Assembly: GCF_015773195.1 (NCBI RefSeq)
Contig: NZ_JADWYK010000001.1
Location: forward strand, 682,001 to 746,000
DNA: 64,000 nucleotides
Origin: Hymenobacter guriensis
Lineage (GTDB): Bacteria; Bacteroidota; Bacteroidia; Cytophagales; Hymenobacteraceae
Direction: 5' to 3'
Numbering within the stretch: the stretch's first letter is position 1; every line of letters begins with the position of its first letter. The notes beneath the pieces are model-generated. The model was not told where the DNA came from and did not search any database. It saw only the letters and a program-made list of their open reading frames with translations. The position numbers and the translations under genes were made by a program. Shown piece after piece: positions 16,774 through 27,280 of this stretch.

Positions 16774-17751
16774 TTACAGCCAGCCCTGGGCGCGCATCCA
16801 GTCGTCGTTGTATATTTTGCCGAGGTAGCGCGTGCCGTGGTCGGGCAGGATAATGACCATGGTGTCGCCCTCCTTGAGGTGTTCTTTTGCGTATTCCAGC
16901 GCGCCATGTACGGCCGAGCCGCACGACCAGCCCACGAACAGCCCTTCTTCTTTGGCCAGGCGCCGCGTCATCACGGCGGCATCTTGGTCGGTTACCTTGA
17001 TGAACAGGTCGATGAGGTCGAAGTTAACATTCTTGGGCAGAATATCTTCGCCGATGCCCTCGGTCTTGTAGGGGTAAATTTCGTTTTCGTCGAAAATGCC
17101 CGTCTCCTTGTACTTCTTGAACACCGAGCCGTAGGTATCCAGCCCTACCGCCACGAGGTCGGGATTCTGCTCCTTCAGGTACTTGGCCGTGCCGCAGATG
17201 GTGCCGCCGGTGCCCACGCCGCAGGCCAGGTGCGTGATGGTGCCTTCCGTCTGACGCCACAGCTCGGGGCCGGTGCTTTCGTAGTGGGCCGCCGTGTTCG
17301 ACATGTTGTCGTACTGATTGGGGTAGAACGAGTTGGGCGTTTCCTCGCTCAGGCGTTTGGCCACGGAGTAGTAGCTGCGCGGGTCTTCGGGGGCCACGTC
17401 AACCGGGCACACCACCACCTGGGCGCCCACGGCCCGCAGAATGTCCTGCTTTTCCTTGCTTTGCTTGTCGCTCATCACGAAGATGCACTGGTAGCCTTTG
17501 GCAATGGCGGCCAGCGCCAGACCCATGCCGGTATTGCCGCTGGTGCCTTCGATGATGGTGCCACCCGGCTTAAGCAAACCGGCTTTTTCGGCATCCTCCA
17601 CCATTTTCACGGCCATGCGGTCCTTCACCGAGTTGCCGGGATTGAAGTATTCCACTTTGGCCAGCACGGTGCCTTTGATGCCATCGGCTACTTTATTGAG
17701 CCTGACCAGGGGCGTGTTGCCAATGGCTTCAACAATGTTATTGAGGTACAT
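16774..17751 (-). CDS. PLP-dependent cysteine synthase/cystathionine beta-synthase-type enzyme
   Basis: The 325-residue fold-type II PLP enzyme has the motif [10 protein letters not shown] near residue 10. The cofactor Lys is in [11 protein letters not shown], the substrate loop is [14 protein letters not shown], and the phosphate-binding loop is [23 protein letters not shown] and [18 protein letters not shown] are typical of the cystathionine beta-synthase branch; no C-terminal CBS domain pair is present. It would condense homocysteine or sulfide with an activated serine. An exact -7 box lies at 17783-17790. Confidence 0.9.
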   Translation of the reverse strand: MYLNNIVEAIGNTPLVRLNKVADGIKGTVLAKVEYFNPGNSVKDRMAVKMVEDAEKAGLLKPGGTIIEGTSGNTGMGLALAAIAKGYQCIFVMSDKQSKEKQDILRAVGAQVVVCPVDVAPEDPRSYYSVAKRLSEETPNSFYPNQYDNMSNTAAHYESTGPELWRQTEGTITHLACGVGTGGTICGTAKYLKEQNPDLVAVGLDTYGSVFKKYKETGIFDENEIYPYKTEGIGEDILPKNVNFDLIDLFIKVTDQDAAVMTRRLAKEEGLFVGWSCGSAVHGALEYAKEHLKEGDTMVIILPDHGTRYLGKIYNDDWMRAQGWL

Positions 17752-17782
17752 TATCAGAAAAGATCATCTGGGTGAGAGCCGG

Positions 17783-17790
17783 CAAAGGTA
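17783..17790 (-). promoter_or_regulatory. Bacteroidota -7 box for the cystathionine synthase-like gene
   Basis: The minus strand reads TACCTTTG, 31 bases before the ATG at 17751. It matches TAnnTTTG exactly. Confidence 0.55.
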
Positions 17791-17926
17791 CGGATTTTGG
17801 ATGGGCGGCTTCGGTAGCGGGCCAGAGTTGGCGGCAGAATCAGGGTAAACACCTTGGTAAGCTCTACCATATTCCGGCCTGGCGGTGGAATGGCAAACAA
17901 GGCTTCGCGCTCCACCTAAAAAAGCC

Positions 17927-17934
17927 TACTTTTG
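17927..17934 (+). promoter_or_regulatory. Bacteroidota -7 box for sucD
   Basis: TACTTTTG matches TAnnTTTG exactly and is followed by C. It predicts a leader of about 65 bases before the sucD ATG at 18006, which also argues against the longer frame that starts at 17772. Confidence 0.55.
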
Positions 17935-18005
17935 CCCCGCCGCGGCCATTGACTGCTGGCGAAATTCCCACCCTCAACCCGCAATTTTCCGCTAACCCCA
18001 CTTCT

Positions 18006-18887
18006 ATGAGTGTTCTGGTCAACAAGGATTCCAAAGTGATAGTGCAGGGCTTTACTGGCTCCGAAGGCTCGTTCCATGCCCAGCAGATGATTGAGTACGG
18101 CACCAACGTGGTGGGCGGCGTGACGCCCGGCAAAGGCGGCACCCAGCACCTCGACCGGCCCGTATTCAACACCGTGGCCGAGGCCGTAGAGCAGGCCGGC
18201 GCCGATACCAGCATCATTTTCGTGCCCCCGGCTTTCGCCGCCGACGCCATCATGGAAGCTGCCGACGCGGGCATCAAGGTGATTGTGACCATCACCGAGG
18301 GCATTCCTACCAAGGATATGATTGCGGTGAAGGAATACCTGAAAGGCCGCGAGGGGCTGCGCATGATCGGGCCAAACTGCCCCGGCGTGATGACGGCCGG
18401 CGAGTGCAAAGTGGGCATCATGCCCGGCTTTATCTTCCAGAAAGGCCGCGTGGGCATCGTGTCCAAGTCGGGTACGCTGACGTATGAGGCCGTTGACCAG
18501 CTCACCAAAGCCGGCCTGGGCCAAACCACGGCCATCGGCATCGGCGGTGACCCCATCATCGGCACCACCACCAAGGAAGCCGTGGAGCTGCTCATGAACG
18601 ACCCCGAAACCGAGGGCATCGTAATGATAGGCGAAATCGGCGGCGGTATGGAAGCTGAGGCGGCCCGCTGGATCAAGGAAACCGGCAACAAGAAACCCGT
18701 GGTTGGCTTTATTGCCGGCCAGACGGCGCCTCCCGGCCGCCGCATGGGCCACGCCGGTGCCATCGTAGGCGGCGCCGACGACACGGCCGCCGCCAAAATG
18801 GCCATCATGCGCGAGTGCGGCATCCACGTAGTGGATTCGCCCGCTGAAATTGGTGATACGATGCTGCGCGTGTTGAGCGGAAAGTAA
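18006..18887 (+). CDS. sucD: Succinyl-CoA synthetase alpha subunit
   Basis: SucD forms with SucC the TCA-cycle enzyme making succinate plus NTP from succinyl-CoA, in the cytoplasm. The 293-residue product begins [20 protein letters not shown]. It contains [11 protein letters not shown] (CoA-binding), [22 protein letters not shown] and [10 protein letters not shown] with the phosphorylated active-site His. Length is normal for the family. The beta subunit gene is not next to it. A strong terminator follows at 18913-18944. Confidence 0.96.
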   Translation: MSVLVNKDSKVIVQGFTGSEGSFHAQQMIEYGTNVVGGVTPGKGGTQHLDRPVFNTVAEAVEQAGADTSIIFVPPAFAADAIMEAADAGIKVIVTITEGIPTKDMIAVKEYLKGREGLRMIGPNCPGVMTAGECKVGIMPGFIFQKGRVGIVSKSGTLTYEAVDQLTKAGLGQTTAIGIGGDPIIGTTTKEAVELLMNDPETEGIVMIGEIGGGMEAEAARWIKETGNKKPVVGFIAGQTAPPGRRMGHAGAIVGGADDTAAAKMAIMRECGIHVVDSPAEIGDTMLRVLSGK

Positions 18888-18912
18888 TTTTTTCGTTCAT
18901 TCCTGTTTCCAG

Positions 18913-18944
18913 AAAAGCCCCGGTACATTTACCAGGGCTTTTTT
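18913..18944 (+). terminator. Rho-independent terminator after sucD
   Basis: Arms AAAAGCCC.GGTA and TACC.GGGCTTTT enclose CATT and are followed by TTTTTT. Confidence 0.88.
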
Positions 18945-18973
18945 GTATCCTCAATTATTTACGTCTTACCCTT

Positions 18974-20086
18974 ATGCTGACCACGACCAATCTTTTTCTT
19001 GCTGCCTCGGCTTTGCTACTTACTACGGCCTGCCGCAAGGAAATAGAGACAGTTGTAGTCAAGGAAGTAGATAAAGTGTACAGCTGGACGGAGATAAAGC
19101 AGGCGGTGGGCACCAGCCGGTACATTCTGAATATGACCAAGGATGAGAACCAGCTTTATCTACAAACCCCTTATTACCTGGGTATTCTCAGCCCAAACAA
19201 TAAGCGACGTTACTATGAACAGGTTGGAGCTGGATTTCCCACGAACATTGACTTGCGCATGGCTATGTCCAACGTATTTACCGCCTATCCTGTGCGCGAT
19301 ACGGCGGTAACTATCCTACAAACCAAGGCCCCGCTGAGCGGAGGTGGCAGGTCGCTGGAAATTATTCCGCGTCAGCTTGATCCTAAGGCTACCTATGTTC
19401 AGACCAATAATGTGCGCATCCATGGCAGTTTCGCTGCTATCAACCGCAACAATTATCTGCTGTTCGCCTATTCTACTGCGGCGGCTCCCGACCCGAACGT
19501 GCATTTTATCCTGACTCAGCTTAGTGTACAGGCTGGGCAAATTCAGGCACAGCCCCTGGTAATAACCGCTCCGACGCCGAGCATTTTTCTAACCGGGCGG
19601 CTTCGCTGGATTGTATCATTTGATGACTACTTTCTAGCAGATATGGGAGACGCCGGTATTTACAAAATATTGCAGGATGGTACCATTCGGCTCGTGACGG
19701 TAAACACACCAGAAAGTACCATACGGGACGCCTGCTATGAATGGCAAGGGCGGTTGTACATCGTAGAGGAGTATAACTCCATGCTGGTGTCGCTGGATAA
19801 GGGCGTAACCTGGCGGCGCTACACCGATACTCCTGACGCCTTTACCTTCACGGAGTATTACACCGTTGGAGACAGTCTGGTAGGTATTTCTCATGCTGGA
19901 ACTACCAATCAATTATTCACGCTGCGCTGGAATAACTTCAGCTACAAGCTTAGAGCACTCGAAAATGACGGCTTAGAGCGGGTTGACATCAGCAACCTGG
20001 CGGTCTTGGGCGATACTGTCTATGTGGGCACTAATGGTGGGCTGTTCAAGCGTCCGTTGAGTGCCTTTTTTGAAACCAAGCAGTAA
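18974..20086 (+). CDS. Lipoprotein, probably a beta-propeller-like repeat protein
   Basis: The 370-residue product has a lipoprotein signal with lipobox LTTAC at about residue 20, so it should be lipid-anchored in the outer envelope. The mature part is beta-rich and has repeated segments of the type YILNMTKDENQLYLQTPYYL, NNVRIHGSFAAINRNNYLLF, ISFDDYFLADMGDAGIYKIL and GDTVYVGTNGGLFKRP, reminiscent of propeller blades. No catalytic motif is seen. Base composition looks lower in GC than its neighbours, which may indicate transfer. Confidence 0.75.
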   Translation: MLTTTNLFLAASALLLTTACRKEIETVVVKEVDKVYSWTEIKQAVGTSRYILNMTKDENQLYLQTPYYLGILSPNNKRRYYEQVGAGFPTNIDLRMAMSNVFTAYPVRDTAVTILQTKAPLSGGGRSLEIIPRQLDPKATYVQTNNVRIHGSFAAINRNNYLLFAYSTAAAPDPNVHFILTQLSVQAGQIQAQPLVITAPTPSIFLTGRLRWIVSFDDYFLADMGDAGIYKILQDGTIRLVTVNTPESTIRDACYEWQGRLYIVEEYNSMLVSLDKGVTWRRYTDTPDAFTFTEYYTVGDSLVGISHAGTTNQLFTLRWNNFSYKLRALENDGLERVDISNLAVLGDTVYVGTNGGLFKRPLSAFFETKQ

Positions 20087-20180
20087 AAGCCTCTACGCTG
20101 CCAACTTCTTCTATCCTATAGATGGCAAATAGCTGTGCCCCGCTTACTTTGCGCCATCCTTTCGCCTTATCCTTTCGCCC

Positions 20181-20537
20181 ATGAACGACCCGCACACCGC
20201 CGACGCCAACCTTCGCCAGTGGGCGACTTACCTGCACCTTTCCCAACTGGCCGGGGTAGTGGTGCCCGGGGCAGGCTTCATCGTCCCCATCATCCTGTGG
20301 CAGATCAAAAAAGATGAAATTCCCGGCCTTGATGCCCACGGCAAAATGGTGGCCAACTGGATTATCAGCACCCTGATTTACGGGGCAGTGGCCGGGCTGC
20401 TGTGCATTGTGCTGGTGGGGGTTCCGTTGCTGCTTGCGCTGGGGCTGATTTCGGTGATTTTCCCGATTATCGGGGCCGTAAAGGCCAATGAAGGCACTTT
20501 GTGGTCGTATCCGCTCTGCCTGCGCATCATCTCTTAA
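20181..20537 (+). CDS. DUF4870 domain-containing membrane protein
   Basis: The 118-residue product matches the DUF4870 pattern. RQWATYLHLSQLAGVVVPG is followed by three membrane segments, with the loop IILWQIKKDEIPGLDAHGK that is typical of the family, and a closing PIIGAVKANEGTLWSYPL. It lies in the inner membrane and its function is unknown. A weak -7-like TTACTTTG precedes it at 20144-20151. Confidence 0.88.
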   Translation: MNDPHTADANLRQWATYLHLSQLAGVVVPGAGFIVPIILWQIKKDEIPGLDAHGKMVANWIISTLIYGAVAGLLCIVLVGVPLLLALGLISVIFPIIGAVKANEGTLWSYPLCLRIIS

Positions 20538-20666
20538 ACTGGCCGGACTCTTACGTATCTGTCCTGCAGCAACGACTGAGAGCTGATGACCCGGCACCGT
20601 GATGCAACGGTGAAGCAGCCCTATGCAGTCGGTAATGCTTAAGTAAACCTGTCGTTCTTAATATAT

Positions 20667-21596
20667 ATGTCCCGAAGCGTCCTCTCCGCGCACGGCGCTT
20701 TTTTGCTGTCCGGCCTGTTGAGCAGCCTTCCCGTCTTTGGGCAGATTTCCCAAGTCGACTCGGTTCTTCTGCACCGTACTTTGCCCGAAGTAGCCGTGCG
20801 TATACATCCGAAGGCCCGCCTGCTGAGTGCGCCCGGCGAAACGCGCGGTCTGTACACTTCGTTTGGGCACGAGCTGCTCCCCACCAGCCGCGTGGCCGTG
20901 TGGCATGGCCCGCCGGACAGTACGCGCACCTACCTCGTGCGGGCCGTACGCGTGCGGCTGGGCTCCCGAATGCCCGAGAAGGCCAGCGGTTTGTTTGAGA
21001 CGCGCCGCAATTTCCAGGAAGGCCGCGTGCACCTCTGGCTTAGCCCCGGTACCCGCGCCCAGGCCCCTGAGGCTGCCCAGAACCTGCTGGCGCAAAAGCT
21101 GCTGCTGACGCCGGACAATGCGGGCGAAAAGAAGGGCTGGCTGCGCTTCGACGTAGCCGCCCAACGGGTGGTGGTTCCGGCTCAAGGGCTGTTCATCATA
21201 GCTGAAGGGCTGACCACACAACCACAGGAAACCTACGTGCGCCGCCGCATTCTGGTGCGGCCCCTGGATGGCCAAACGCCGCCCGAAGACCTGGACCTGC
21301 ATCACCCCAAACTAAAGAAGGGCGAGAGTGTGAGAACTTATTCCTACGTAGAGGTTTCACAGCCTTCTGGCTCCCAGCGGCTGGCGGCGACCGGGCTGTT
21401 TCCTACGCTGGCGTTTCGCATGGTGGAGGGCTCCGGGCAGTGCCAGAGCTGGGTGTGGCGCCCCTTGGTGGTCAACCAGCCCGCCCGGTGGATGCCCGTT
21501 ACGGAGGTGCAGGCGGGGCTGCGCAAGCGGGAGCCCAAAGCCACCTACGCGCTGGATTACAACTTCGACCTGGAGCTGGAAGTAGAAGAATTGTAA
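20667..21596 (+). CDS. Secreted protein of unknown function
   Basis: The 309-residue product has a signal peptide ending SLPVFGQ. The mature part is beta-rich: LYTSFGHELLPTSRVAVWHG, AVRVRLGSRMPE, RRNFQEGRVHLWLS and WLRFDVAAQRVVVPAQGLFI. It ends with a lone domain ATGLFPTLAFRMVEGSGQCQ and an acidic tail. It resembles carbohydrate-binding or jelly-roll-like modules in outline only; no family is recognised. A two-sided hairpin terminator separates it from icd. Confidence 0.72.
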   Translation: MSRSVLSAHGAFLLSGLLSSLPVFGQISQVDSVLLHRTLPEVAVRIHPKARLLSAPGETRGLYTSFGHELLPTSRVAVWHGPPDSTRTYLVRAVRVRLGSRMPEKASGLFETRRNFQEGRVHLWLSPGTRAQAPEAAQNLLAQKLLLTPDNAGEKKGWLRFDVAAQRVVVPAQGLFIIAEGLTTQPQETYVRRRILVRPLDGQTPPEDLDLHHPKLKKGESVRTYSYVEVSQPSGSQRLAATGLFPTLAFRMVEGSGQCQSWVWRPLVVNQPARWMPVTEVQAGLRKREPKATYALDYNFDLELEVEEL

Positions 21597-21642
21597 GCCG
21601 CTCCACAGCTCAGGCTCGGCTACTTCCCTGCATCCTTCCCTC

Positions 21643-21698
21643 GGCTGCTATACGAAGAGCCCGCCTGGACGTCCAGACGGGCTCTTGATATAGCAGCC
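21643..21698. terminator. Large bidirectional hairpin between convergent genes
   Basis: Outer arms GGCTGCTAT and ATAGCAGCC enclose inner arms GAAGAGCCCG.CTGGAC and its complement. It separates the plus-strand secreted-protein gene from the minus-strand icd stop and can serve both. Confidence 0.8.
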
Positions 21699-21706
21699 TA
21701 CAGCGT

Positions 21707-22939
21707 TTATTTGCTCAGCTTGGCTTTCAGGTTTTCGTCCAGGGCAGCCAGGAACTCCTCGGTGTAGAGGTAGTCGCGGCCGTGCTCCACGTTGTTGCCG
21801 TGAATGCAGACGGCCAGGTCCTTGGTCATCTTACCACTTTCCACGGTTTCGATGCACACGGCTTCAAGCGCCTGGCAGAAGTCGATGAGCTCCTGGTTGC
21901 CATCTAGCTTGCCGCGGAACTCCAGGCCGCGCGTCCAGGCGAAGATGGAGGCAATGGGGTTGGTACTCGTGGGCTTGCCTTTCTGATGGTCGCGGTAGTG
22001 GCGCGTCACGGTGCCGTGGGCAGCTTCGGCTTCCATAGTGCCGCCGTCGGGCGTCACCAGTGTGGAGGTCATCAGGCCGAGTGAGCCGAAGCCCTGGGCC
22101 ACGGTGTCGCTCTGCACGTCGCCGTCGTAGTTTTTGCAGGCCCACACGAAGTTGCCGTTCCACTTCAGGGCCGAGGCCACCATATCGTCGATGAGGCGGT
22201 GCTCGTAGGTGATGCCGGCTTCCTTGAACTTGGCCAGGTAGTCCTGCTCGTAAATCTCCTGGAAGATGTCCTTGAAGCGGCCATCATACTTCTTCAGAAT
22301 GGTGTTCTTGGTGCTCAGGTACAACGGCCAGCCCTTCATCAGGGCCTGGTTGAAGCAGGCGTGCGCAAAGCCGCGGATGCTTTCATCAGTGTTATACATG
22401 GCCAGAGCCACGCCGTCGCTCTTGAAGTTGAACACCTCAAACGACTGCGCCTCGCCGCCGTCTTCGGGCTGGAAGGTGATGGTGAGCTTGCCCTTGCCCT
22501 TGGTCACGAAGTCGGTGGCGCGGTACTGGTCGCCGAAGGCGTGGCGGCCGATGCAGATGGGAGCCGTCCAGTTAGGTACCAGGCGCGGCACGTTGCTCAT
22601 CACGATAGGCTCGCGGAACACGGTGCCATCCAAAATGTTGCGGATGGTGCCGTTTGGCGACTTCCACATCTGTTTGAGGTTGAATTCCTTTACCCGCTCC
22701 TCGTCGGGCGTGATGGTGGCGCACTTGATGCCTACCCCGTACTGCTTGATGGCGTTGGCCGCGTCGATGGTCACCTGGTCGTTCGTTTCGTCGCGGTACT
22801 CGATGCCGAGGTCGTAGTATTTGATGTCGAGGTCGAGGTAGGGCGTAATCAGCTTGTCCTTGATAAACTTCCAGATGATGCGCGTCATTTCGTCGCCATC
22901 AAGCTCTACTACGGGGTTGGCTACTTTGATTTTGGTCAT
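21707..22939 (-). CDS. icd: NADP-dependent isocitrate dehydrogenase, eukaryote-like type
   Basis: This TCA-cycle enzyme oxidatively decarboxylates isocitrate to 2-oxoglutarate. The 410-residue product starts [23 protein letters not shown], the signature of the eukaryotic cytosolic IDH1 subgroup rather than the E. coli type. Substrate-site residues lie in [20 protein letters not shown] and [15 protein letters not shown] segments. Metal-binding and NADP segments include [28 protein letters not shown], with the NADP-preferring HGTVTRHYR. Length fits the subgroup. Confidence 0.95.
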   Translation of the reverse strand: MTKIKVANPVVELDGDEMTRIIWKFIKDKLITPYLDLDIKYYDLGIEYRDETNDQVTIDAANAIKQYGVGIKCATITPDEERVKEFNLKQMWKSPNGTIRNILDGTVFREPIVMSNVPRLVPNWTAPICIGRHAFGDQYRATDFVTKGKGKLTITFQPEDGGEAQSFEVFNFKSDGVALAMYNTDESIRGFAHACFNQALMKGWPLYLSTKNTILKKYDGRFKDIFQEIYEQDYLAKFKEAGITYEHRLIDDMVASALKWNGNFVWACKNYDGDVQSDTVAQGFGSLGLMTSTLVTPDGGTMEAEAAHGTVTRHYRDHQKGKPTSTNPIASIFAWTRGLEFRGKLDGNQELIDFCQALEAVCIETVESGKMTKDLAVCIHGNNVEHGRDYLYTEEFLAALDENLKAKLSK

Positions 22940-23113
22940 GGTGGTGAGCGGGTTTAGCTGGTGTTTCGGGGTATTGGCGGGCTGTACTGCGGGCCAGCGT
23001 ATGACTGAGCCGTGCGCGGCCGCGCATTTCTCAGGCCAATAATAAGGGAGTATTCTTCATCACCCGCTACCCGACCTCTACAAACCGCCCGGAAACGGTG
23101 CCGGCCGGTACGG

Positions 23114-23845
23114 TTAGCGCCTTCCCTGCTGCCCGCCCACGCTGAAGATGAGGCCGAAATTGAACACGGAGTTGGCGGCCTTCATGTACTTGCGGTGGCG
23201 CAAGCCGAAGTTGCTGCCGCTGATAAACTGGAACTGCACCGGCCCGAACAGCCCCACGCGCGTCCAGGTAATAGGCTCAAGCAGAATGTTGGTTTCATTG
23301 GGGCCGGGCTGGTTGTTCAGGCGGAAGTCGTACATGTTCATGTAGCTCACGCGCAGGGCCGTGCCGTAGCTGATGGGCCAGTCGCGCTGGAGTAGGTGCA
23401 CGGTTTTGCTGTCCTTGGAGGAGTAGTTTACCTGCACGAAATACTTTTCGAGGCGGGCATCTCGGCGGTCCGTAACGAGGCCTTCCCGGGTGCGCTCGGT
23501 GCGGTGGCTGGTGCCGAAGCCGTAGCCGGCGTAGGCTTCGATGACGCGCTTATCCTTGAGGCGGGTGAAATAGCCTACGCCCAGCTCGCCGAAGTCGTGG
23601 TCGAGGGCCTTTTTCTTTTTATCGGTATGCAGGAAGGAGGCCGTGCCGATGATGCCCAGGTGGTTGGTGGCCGCGTAGGCGCCCTGGGCGGTGAAGTTGC
23701 CCTGAAAGTTGACCTGGGCGGCTCCGCTGGCTTCGCCTTTCTGGGTGAGCAGGGGCGCGTTGGGAGCAGGCGGGAAGTACATGGAGGCGCAGCTGCTCAG
23801 CGTCAGCGGCAAGCCGGCCAGGGTTACTCGGAAGGCGTTTCGCAT
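23114..23845 (-). CDS. Outer-membrane beta-barrel lipoprotein of unknown function
   Basis: The 243-residue product has a lipobox TLSSC near residue 19. The remaining sequence alternates amphipathic beta strands with turns: GAAQVNFQGNFTAQGAYAAT, LGVGYFTRLKDKRVIEAYAGYG, KYFVQVNYSSKDSK and VFNFGLIFSVGG. This is the pattern of small Bacteroidota barrel proteins (porin-like or DUF-type). No partner gene is obvious. Confidence 0.75.
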   Translation of the reverse strand: MRNAFRVTLAGLPLTLSSCASMYFPPAPNAPLLTQKGEASGAAQVNFQGNFTAQGAYAATNHLGIIGTASFLHTDKKKKALDHDFGELGVGYFTRLKDKRVIEAYAGYGFGTSHRTERTREGLVTDRRDARLEKYFVQVNYSSKDSKTVHLLQRDWPISYGTALRVSYMNMYDFRLNNQPGPNETNILLEPITWTRVGLFGPVQFQFISGSNFGLRHRKYMKAANSVFNFGLIFSVGGQQGRR

Positions 23846-23964
23846 CGGTTGCGGGGATGGTGGACGGGGCCAGAACGACGAAAGGGCGGTTTGCGTGTGT
23901 GGGCGTGGGGTAGTTAGCGGAATTTGTGGTTATTGGAGCTCTGTACAATTCACTGCCCTACGCT

Positions 23965-24705
23965 ATGGAATCGTCTTCTTTTCTGCAGAAACTTGGTACC
24001 TGCCTGGTAGCGGGGCTGGTAGTGGCGGCGCTACTGCTGGTGCTGGGCAACAGTGGCAGCCTGGCGTGGTTTCCGCCGATAGTGGTGTTTTCGCTGGTGG
24101 GCGCGGCGCTGCTGGCGGCAGTGGTTTTTCCGGTGGTGTGGCAGGGGCTGGAGCGGCGCCAGCGCATCAACTCGGAGCAGGTGTATGGCTGGCTGTACGG
24201 GATTATCCGCTACTGCCTGGCCTTCAACATTGCCAGCTTTGGCTGGAAAAAGCTGTTTGGGCTGCAGTTCGTGGTACCGGCCGAAGTAGCCGCGCAGCCC
24301 ATGAACCAGCAGTCGGGGGAGTGGCTGACGTGGTACTACTTCGGGTATTCCGTGGCGTTTGGGCTGGTTGTGGCCGGGCTGCAGATCGTGGGTGCCGGGC
24401 TGCTGCTGTTTCGGCGGACGCTGCTGCTGGGGGTGTTTGTGCTGCTGGCGGTGATGGGCAATCTGGTGCTTATAAACGTGTTCTACCACCTGAACGCGGG
24501 GGCACTGGTGCAGTCGGTGGTGCTGACGGTGGGGCTGTTGTTTTTGCTTTGGACGGAACGGGCGCGGGTGGTGGCCCTGCTGCTGCGGGCGCACTCAGCA
24601 GTGCCCACTCCTACGCTGGCGGGCAGCACGAGGCTCCTGCTACGGTTGTCGGCGCTTGGCCTTTCCCTGCTGTTTGTGTGGTATCTGGCTTCGCAGCTGC
24701 CGTAA
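23965..24705 (+). CDS. DoxX-like multi-pass membrane protein
   Basis: The 246-residue product has about six hydrophobic segments. It contains RYCLAFNIASFGWKKLFGLQF, the RxxxxxxxxxxGxxKLF pattern of DoxX-like proteins, and a later GLQIVGAGLLLFRRTLLLGV. Family members are quinone-linked or of unknown role in the inner membrane. The ATG at 23965 was chosen over a longer frame. A bidirectional terminator follows. Confidence 0.7.
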   Translation: MESSSFLQKLGTCLVAGLVVAALLLVLGNSGSLAWFPPIVVFSLVGAALLAAVVFPVVWQGLERRQRINSEQVYGWLYGIIRYCLAFNIASFGWKKLFGLQFVVPAEVAAQPMNQQSGEWLTWYYFGYSVAFGLVVAGLQIVGAGLLLFRRTLLLGVFVLLAVMGNLVLINVFYHLNAGALVQSVVLTVGLLFLLWTERARVVALLLRAHSAVPTPTLAGSTRLLLRLSALGLSLLFVWYLASQLP

Positions 24706-24793
24706 CTTCTATCCATACCTTTCAGGCATGTTGCCCTCGGAGCGCTGTTAGCACTTTCAGCCAAGTCACACCGGATTCATATCTCCAATAACA

Positions 24794-24831
24794 GAAACGC
24801 CCGCCGCAACTCTCGTCGCGGCGGGCGTTTC
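24794..24831. terminator. Bidirectional hairpin between the DoxX-like gene and rny
   Basis: Arms GAAACGCCCGCCGC and GCGGCGGGCGTTTC are perfect over 14 bases with a 10-base loop, between converging genes. Confidence 0.85.
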
Positions 24832-24850
24832 TGTCATTACTATTTCTCCC

Positions 24851-26548
24851 CTACTTGGCGTAGGATACGGCGCGCATTTCGCGGATGACGGTGATTTTGA
24901 TCTGGCCGGGGTACTGCATTTCCTTTTCGATTTTCTGGGAAATTTCGTAGCTCAGCTCCTGGGCGCGGTCGTCGGTCACGTTGTCGGCGTTTACCATCAC
25001 GCGCAACTCGCGGCCAGCCTGGATGGCGTAGCACTGCAGCACGCCATCAAAGCTCACGGCCGTTTCTTCCAGCTGCTTGAGGCGCTTGATGTAGCTTTCC
25101 ATCATCTCGCGGCGGGCACCAGGACGGGAGCCGCTGATGGCGTCACAAGCCTGCACGAGGGGCGAAATCATAGCCGTCATTTCGATTTCGTCGTGGTGGG
25201 CGCCGATGGCGTTGACCACGTCGGGGTGCTCCTTGTACTTCTTGGCCATTTCCATGCCCAGGATGGCGTGGGGCAGCTCGGGCTCCTCGGTGCTCACTTT
25301 GCCAATATCGTGCAGCAGGCCTGCGCGCTTGGCGTGCTTCACGTTCAGGCCCAGCTCGGCGGCCATAGTGGCGCAGAGGTTAGCTACTTCGCGGGAGTGC
25401 TGGAGCAGGTTTTGGCCGTAGGATGAGCGGAAGCGCATGCGGCCCACCATCTTGATAAGCTCGGGATGCAGGCCGTGAATGCCGAGGTCGATGATGGTCT
25501 TCTCCCCGATTTCCACGATTTCCTCGTCGATGTTCTTGCGGGTTTTAGCCACAATTTCCTCGATGCGGGCCGGGTGAATGCGGCCGTCCTTCACCAGCAG
25601 GTGCAGGGAAAGGCGGGCCACCTCGCGGCGTACCGGGTCGAAGCCGGAGATAATGATGGCCTCGGGCGTGTCATCCACAATGATTTCAACGCCGGTAGCG
25701 GCTTCGAGGGCGCGAATGTTGCGGCCTTCGCGGCCAATGATTTTGCCTTTTACGTCGTCACTTTCAATGTTGAAAATGGACACGCAGTTCTCAATGGCGT
25801 GCTCGGCGGCCGTGCGCTGGATGGTTTCGAGCACTACCTTTTTGGCGTCTTTGGTAGCCGTAAGCTTGGCCTGGGCCACCACGTCCTTGATGTAGGAGCT
25901 GGCCTGAATCTGGGCTTCGTTCTTGAGACTTTCTACCAGCTGCTCGCGGGCTTCGGAGGCAGTGAGGCCGGAAATGGTTTCGAGCTGCTGCTGCACTAGG
26001 CGCTGCTTCTCGCCGAGGTCCTGGCGGGTGGTTTCGAGCTCATCTTCCACTTCCCGCTCGCGCTGCTCCAGCTTCGCCAGCTGATTTTCGAGCACGCTTC
26101 TGCGTTTTTCTTCCTGGGCCTCCAGCCGCTCGCGCTGCTGCTGGGCCTGGGTTTCAATCTTTTCGCGGGTGGCGTCCAGCTCTTTTTCCTTGCGCTGAAT
26201 CTGCTCGAGCTGCTTCTGGGTGGTCTGGGTGAGCTGCTTGATGCTTTGCTCCTGCTCCACGACGGTGGCCCGGCGCTCGGTGAGTTCTTGGTCGAGGGCT
26301 TGCTTCTGACGGCGGCTTTCCTGCTCAAACTCCTGCTTGAGGGTGCGGAACTTGTCTTTGGATTGCTGAATCCGCTCGTCGCGCATGCGGTTGGCCTGCT
26401 GTTCGGCCTCAGTCAGCAGCTGCTGGGCGCGGGCTTTGGCGTCGGCTTCGTGGTCCTGGCGGGCCTTGCCGGCCAGCAGGCGCCCCAGCACTATGCCAAC
26501 CCCAAGGGCCAGCACGGCAGCTAAGACGATATAAAGAGTTTCGGACAT
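24851..26548 (-). CDS. rny: Ribonuclease Y
   Basis: RNase Y is a membrane-tethered endoribonuclease that starts mRNA decay. The 565-residue product has an N-terminal helix ([21 protein letters not shown]) and a long coiled coil to about residue 220. A KH domain follows ([30 protein letters not shown]), then an HD domain with LLHDIGKV around residue 410 and GAHHDEIEM. The ending AVSYAK is typical. It is last in the row pheT, coiled-coil gene, zapA, rny. Confidence 0.96.
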   Translation of the reverse strand: MSETLYIVLAAVLALGVGIVLGRLLAGKARQDHEADAKARAQQLLTEAEQQANRMRDERIQQSKDKFRTLKQEFEQESRRQKQALDQELTERRATVVEQEQSIKQLTQTTQKQLEQIQRKEKELDATREKIETQAQQQRERLEAQEEKRRSVLENQLAKLEQREREVEDELETTRQDLGEKQRLVQQQLETISGLTASEAREQLVESLKNEAQIQASSYIKDVVAQAKLTATKDAKKVVLETIQRTAAEHAIENCVSIFNIESDDVKGKIIGREGRNIRALEAATGVEIIVDDTPEAIIISGFDPVRREVARLSLHLLVKDGRIHPARIEEIVAKTRKNIDEEIVEIGEKTIIDLGIHGLHPELIKMVGRMRFRSSYGQNLLQHSREVANLCATMAAELGLNVKHAKRAGLLHDIGKVSTEEPELPHAILGMEMAKKYKEHPDVVNAIGAHHDEIEMTAMISPLVQACDAISGSRPGARREMMESYIKRLKQLEETAVSFDGVLQCYAIQAGRELRVMVNADNVTDDRAQELSYEISQKIEKEMQYPGQIKITVIREMRAVSYAK

Positions 26549-26661
26549 GAGCTATGGTTTTGGAAGGTGAGGAAACCCATAGCAGAGAACTGCGAAGCCG
26601 CGGGCCACGGAGCCGTTTGCTCCCTGGCCCCGCGGGCTCCTAAACGTACGCGGCTACGCCG

Positions 26662-26952
26662 CTACCCGAGTACTACCCCCGACAACAGCTCGTCCAGGCG
26701 CGCGAGGCGCTCGGTCAGGGCTGCGTCGGTACCGTCCTTCTCCTTACCCACTTTCAGGCGGTCGGCCATGGTAGCCAGGGCCAGCATGGCCAGCAAGTCC
26801 TGCTTGTCCTGGATGCCGTACTGGTCCCGAAACTCGCGCAGCCGCTCGTTGAGCATGCGCCCGGCCAGGCGCAGACGCTCCTCGTCCTGGGCAGCTACCC
26901 GCATGGGGTAGTCACGGTCGGCAAGGCGGATTTTGATGGAAAGCTCGGACAT
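26662..26952 (-). CDS. zapA: Cell division protein ZapA
   Basis: ZapA cross-links FtsZ filaments at the division site. The 96-residue product has the ZapA start SIKIRLADRDYPMRVAAQDEERLRLAGRMLNERL, then a helical dimerisation part with DKQDLLAMLALATMADRL. Size and order are normal. It lies 31 bases downstream of the coiled-coil gene and 113 bases before rny, all minus strand. Confidence 0.9.
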   Translation of the reverse strand: MSELSIKIRLADRDYPMRVAAQDEERLRLAGRMLNERLREFRDQYGIQDKQDLLAMLALATMADRLKVGKEKDGTDAALTERLARLDELLSGVVLG

Positions 26953-26983
26953 CAGCAGGCGGATGGGCAGGATTGGATGGTGG

Positions 26984-27280
26984 TTACTCCCTCAAATAGG
27001 CAAGGCACTTATCTATTTCGCGGATGTATTCGTTGAGGCGAAGTTTTAGCTCGTTGACGTTGGCAGGTTCTCCTGCTATGGTATTGACAAGTTTAGTGAT
27101 ATTCTCCTGATTCTGGAAATCCTTGAGCTGCCGCTCCCGGTCGCGCACGTCGGCGCGCAGGTGCTGGATGGTGGTTTGGGCATCGGCCAGCTCCTCGCGC
27201 AACTGCTGATAGGCAGCCACTAAGGTGGTTACCTGCCGCTCCAGGCGGTCAAGTTGAGCAAGCTGCTGGGTTGAAGCCAT
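26984..27280 (-). CDS. Small coiled-coil protein upstream of zapA
   Basis: The 98-residue product is almost entirely a predicted coiled coil (LAQLDRLERQVTTLVAAYQQLREEL, HLRADVRDRERQLKDFQNQ), ending in ELKLRLNEYIREIDKCLAYL. Its position directly before zapA, its size and its structure suggest a ZapB-like partner that bundles ZapA-FtsZ, but no sequence family is firmly recognised. A heptad-arm repeat abuts its start codon and separates it from pheT. Confidence 0.8.
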   Translation of the reverse strand: MASTQQLAQLDRLERQVTTLVAAYQQLREELADAQTTIQHLRADVRDRERQLKDFQNQENITKLVNTIAGEPANVNELKLRLNEYIREIDKCLAYLRE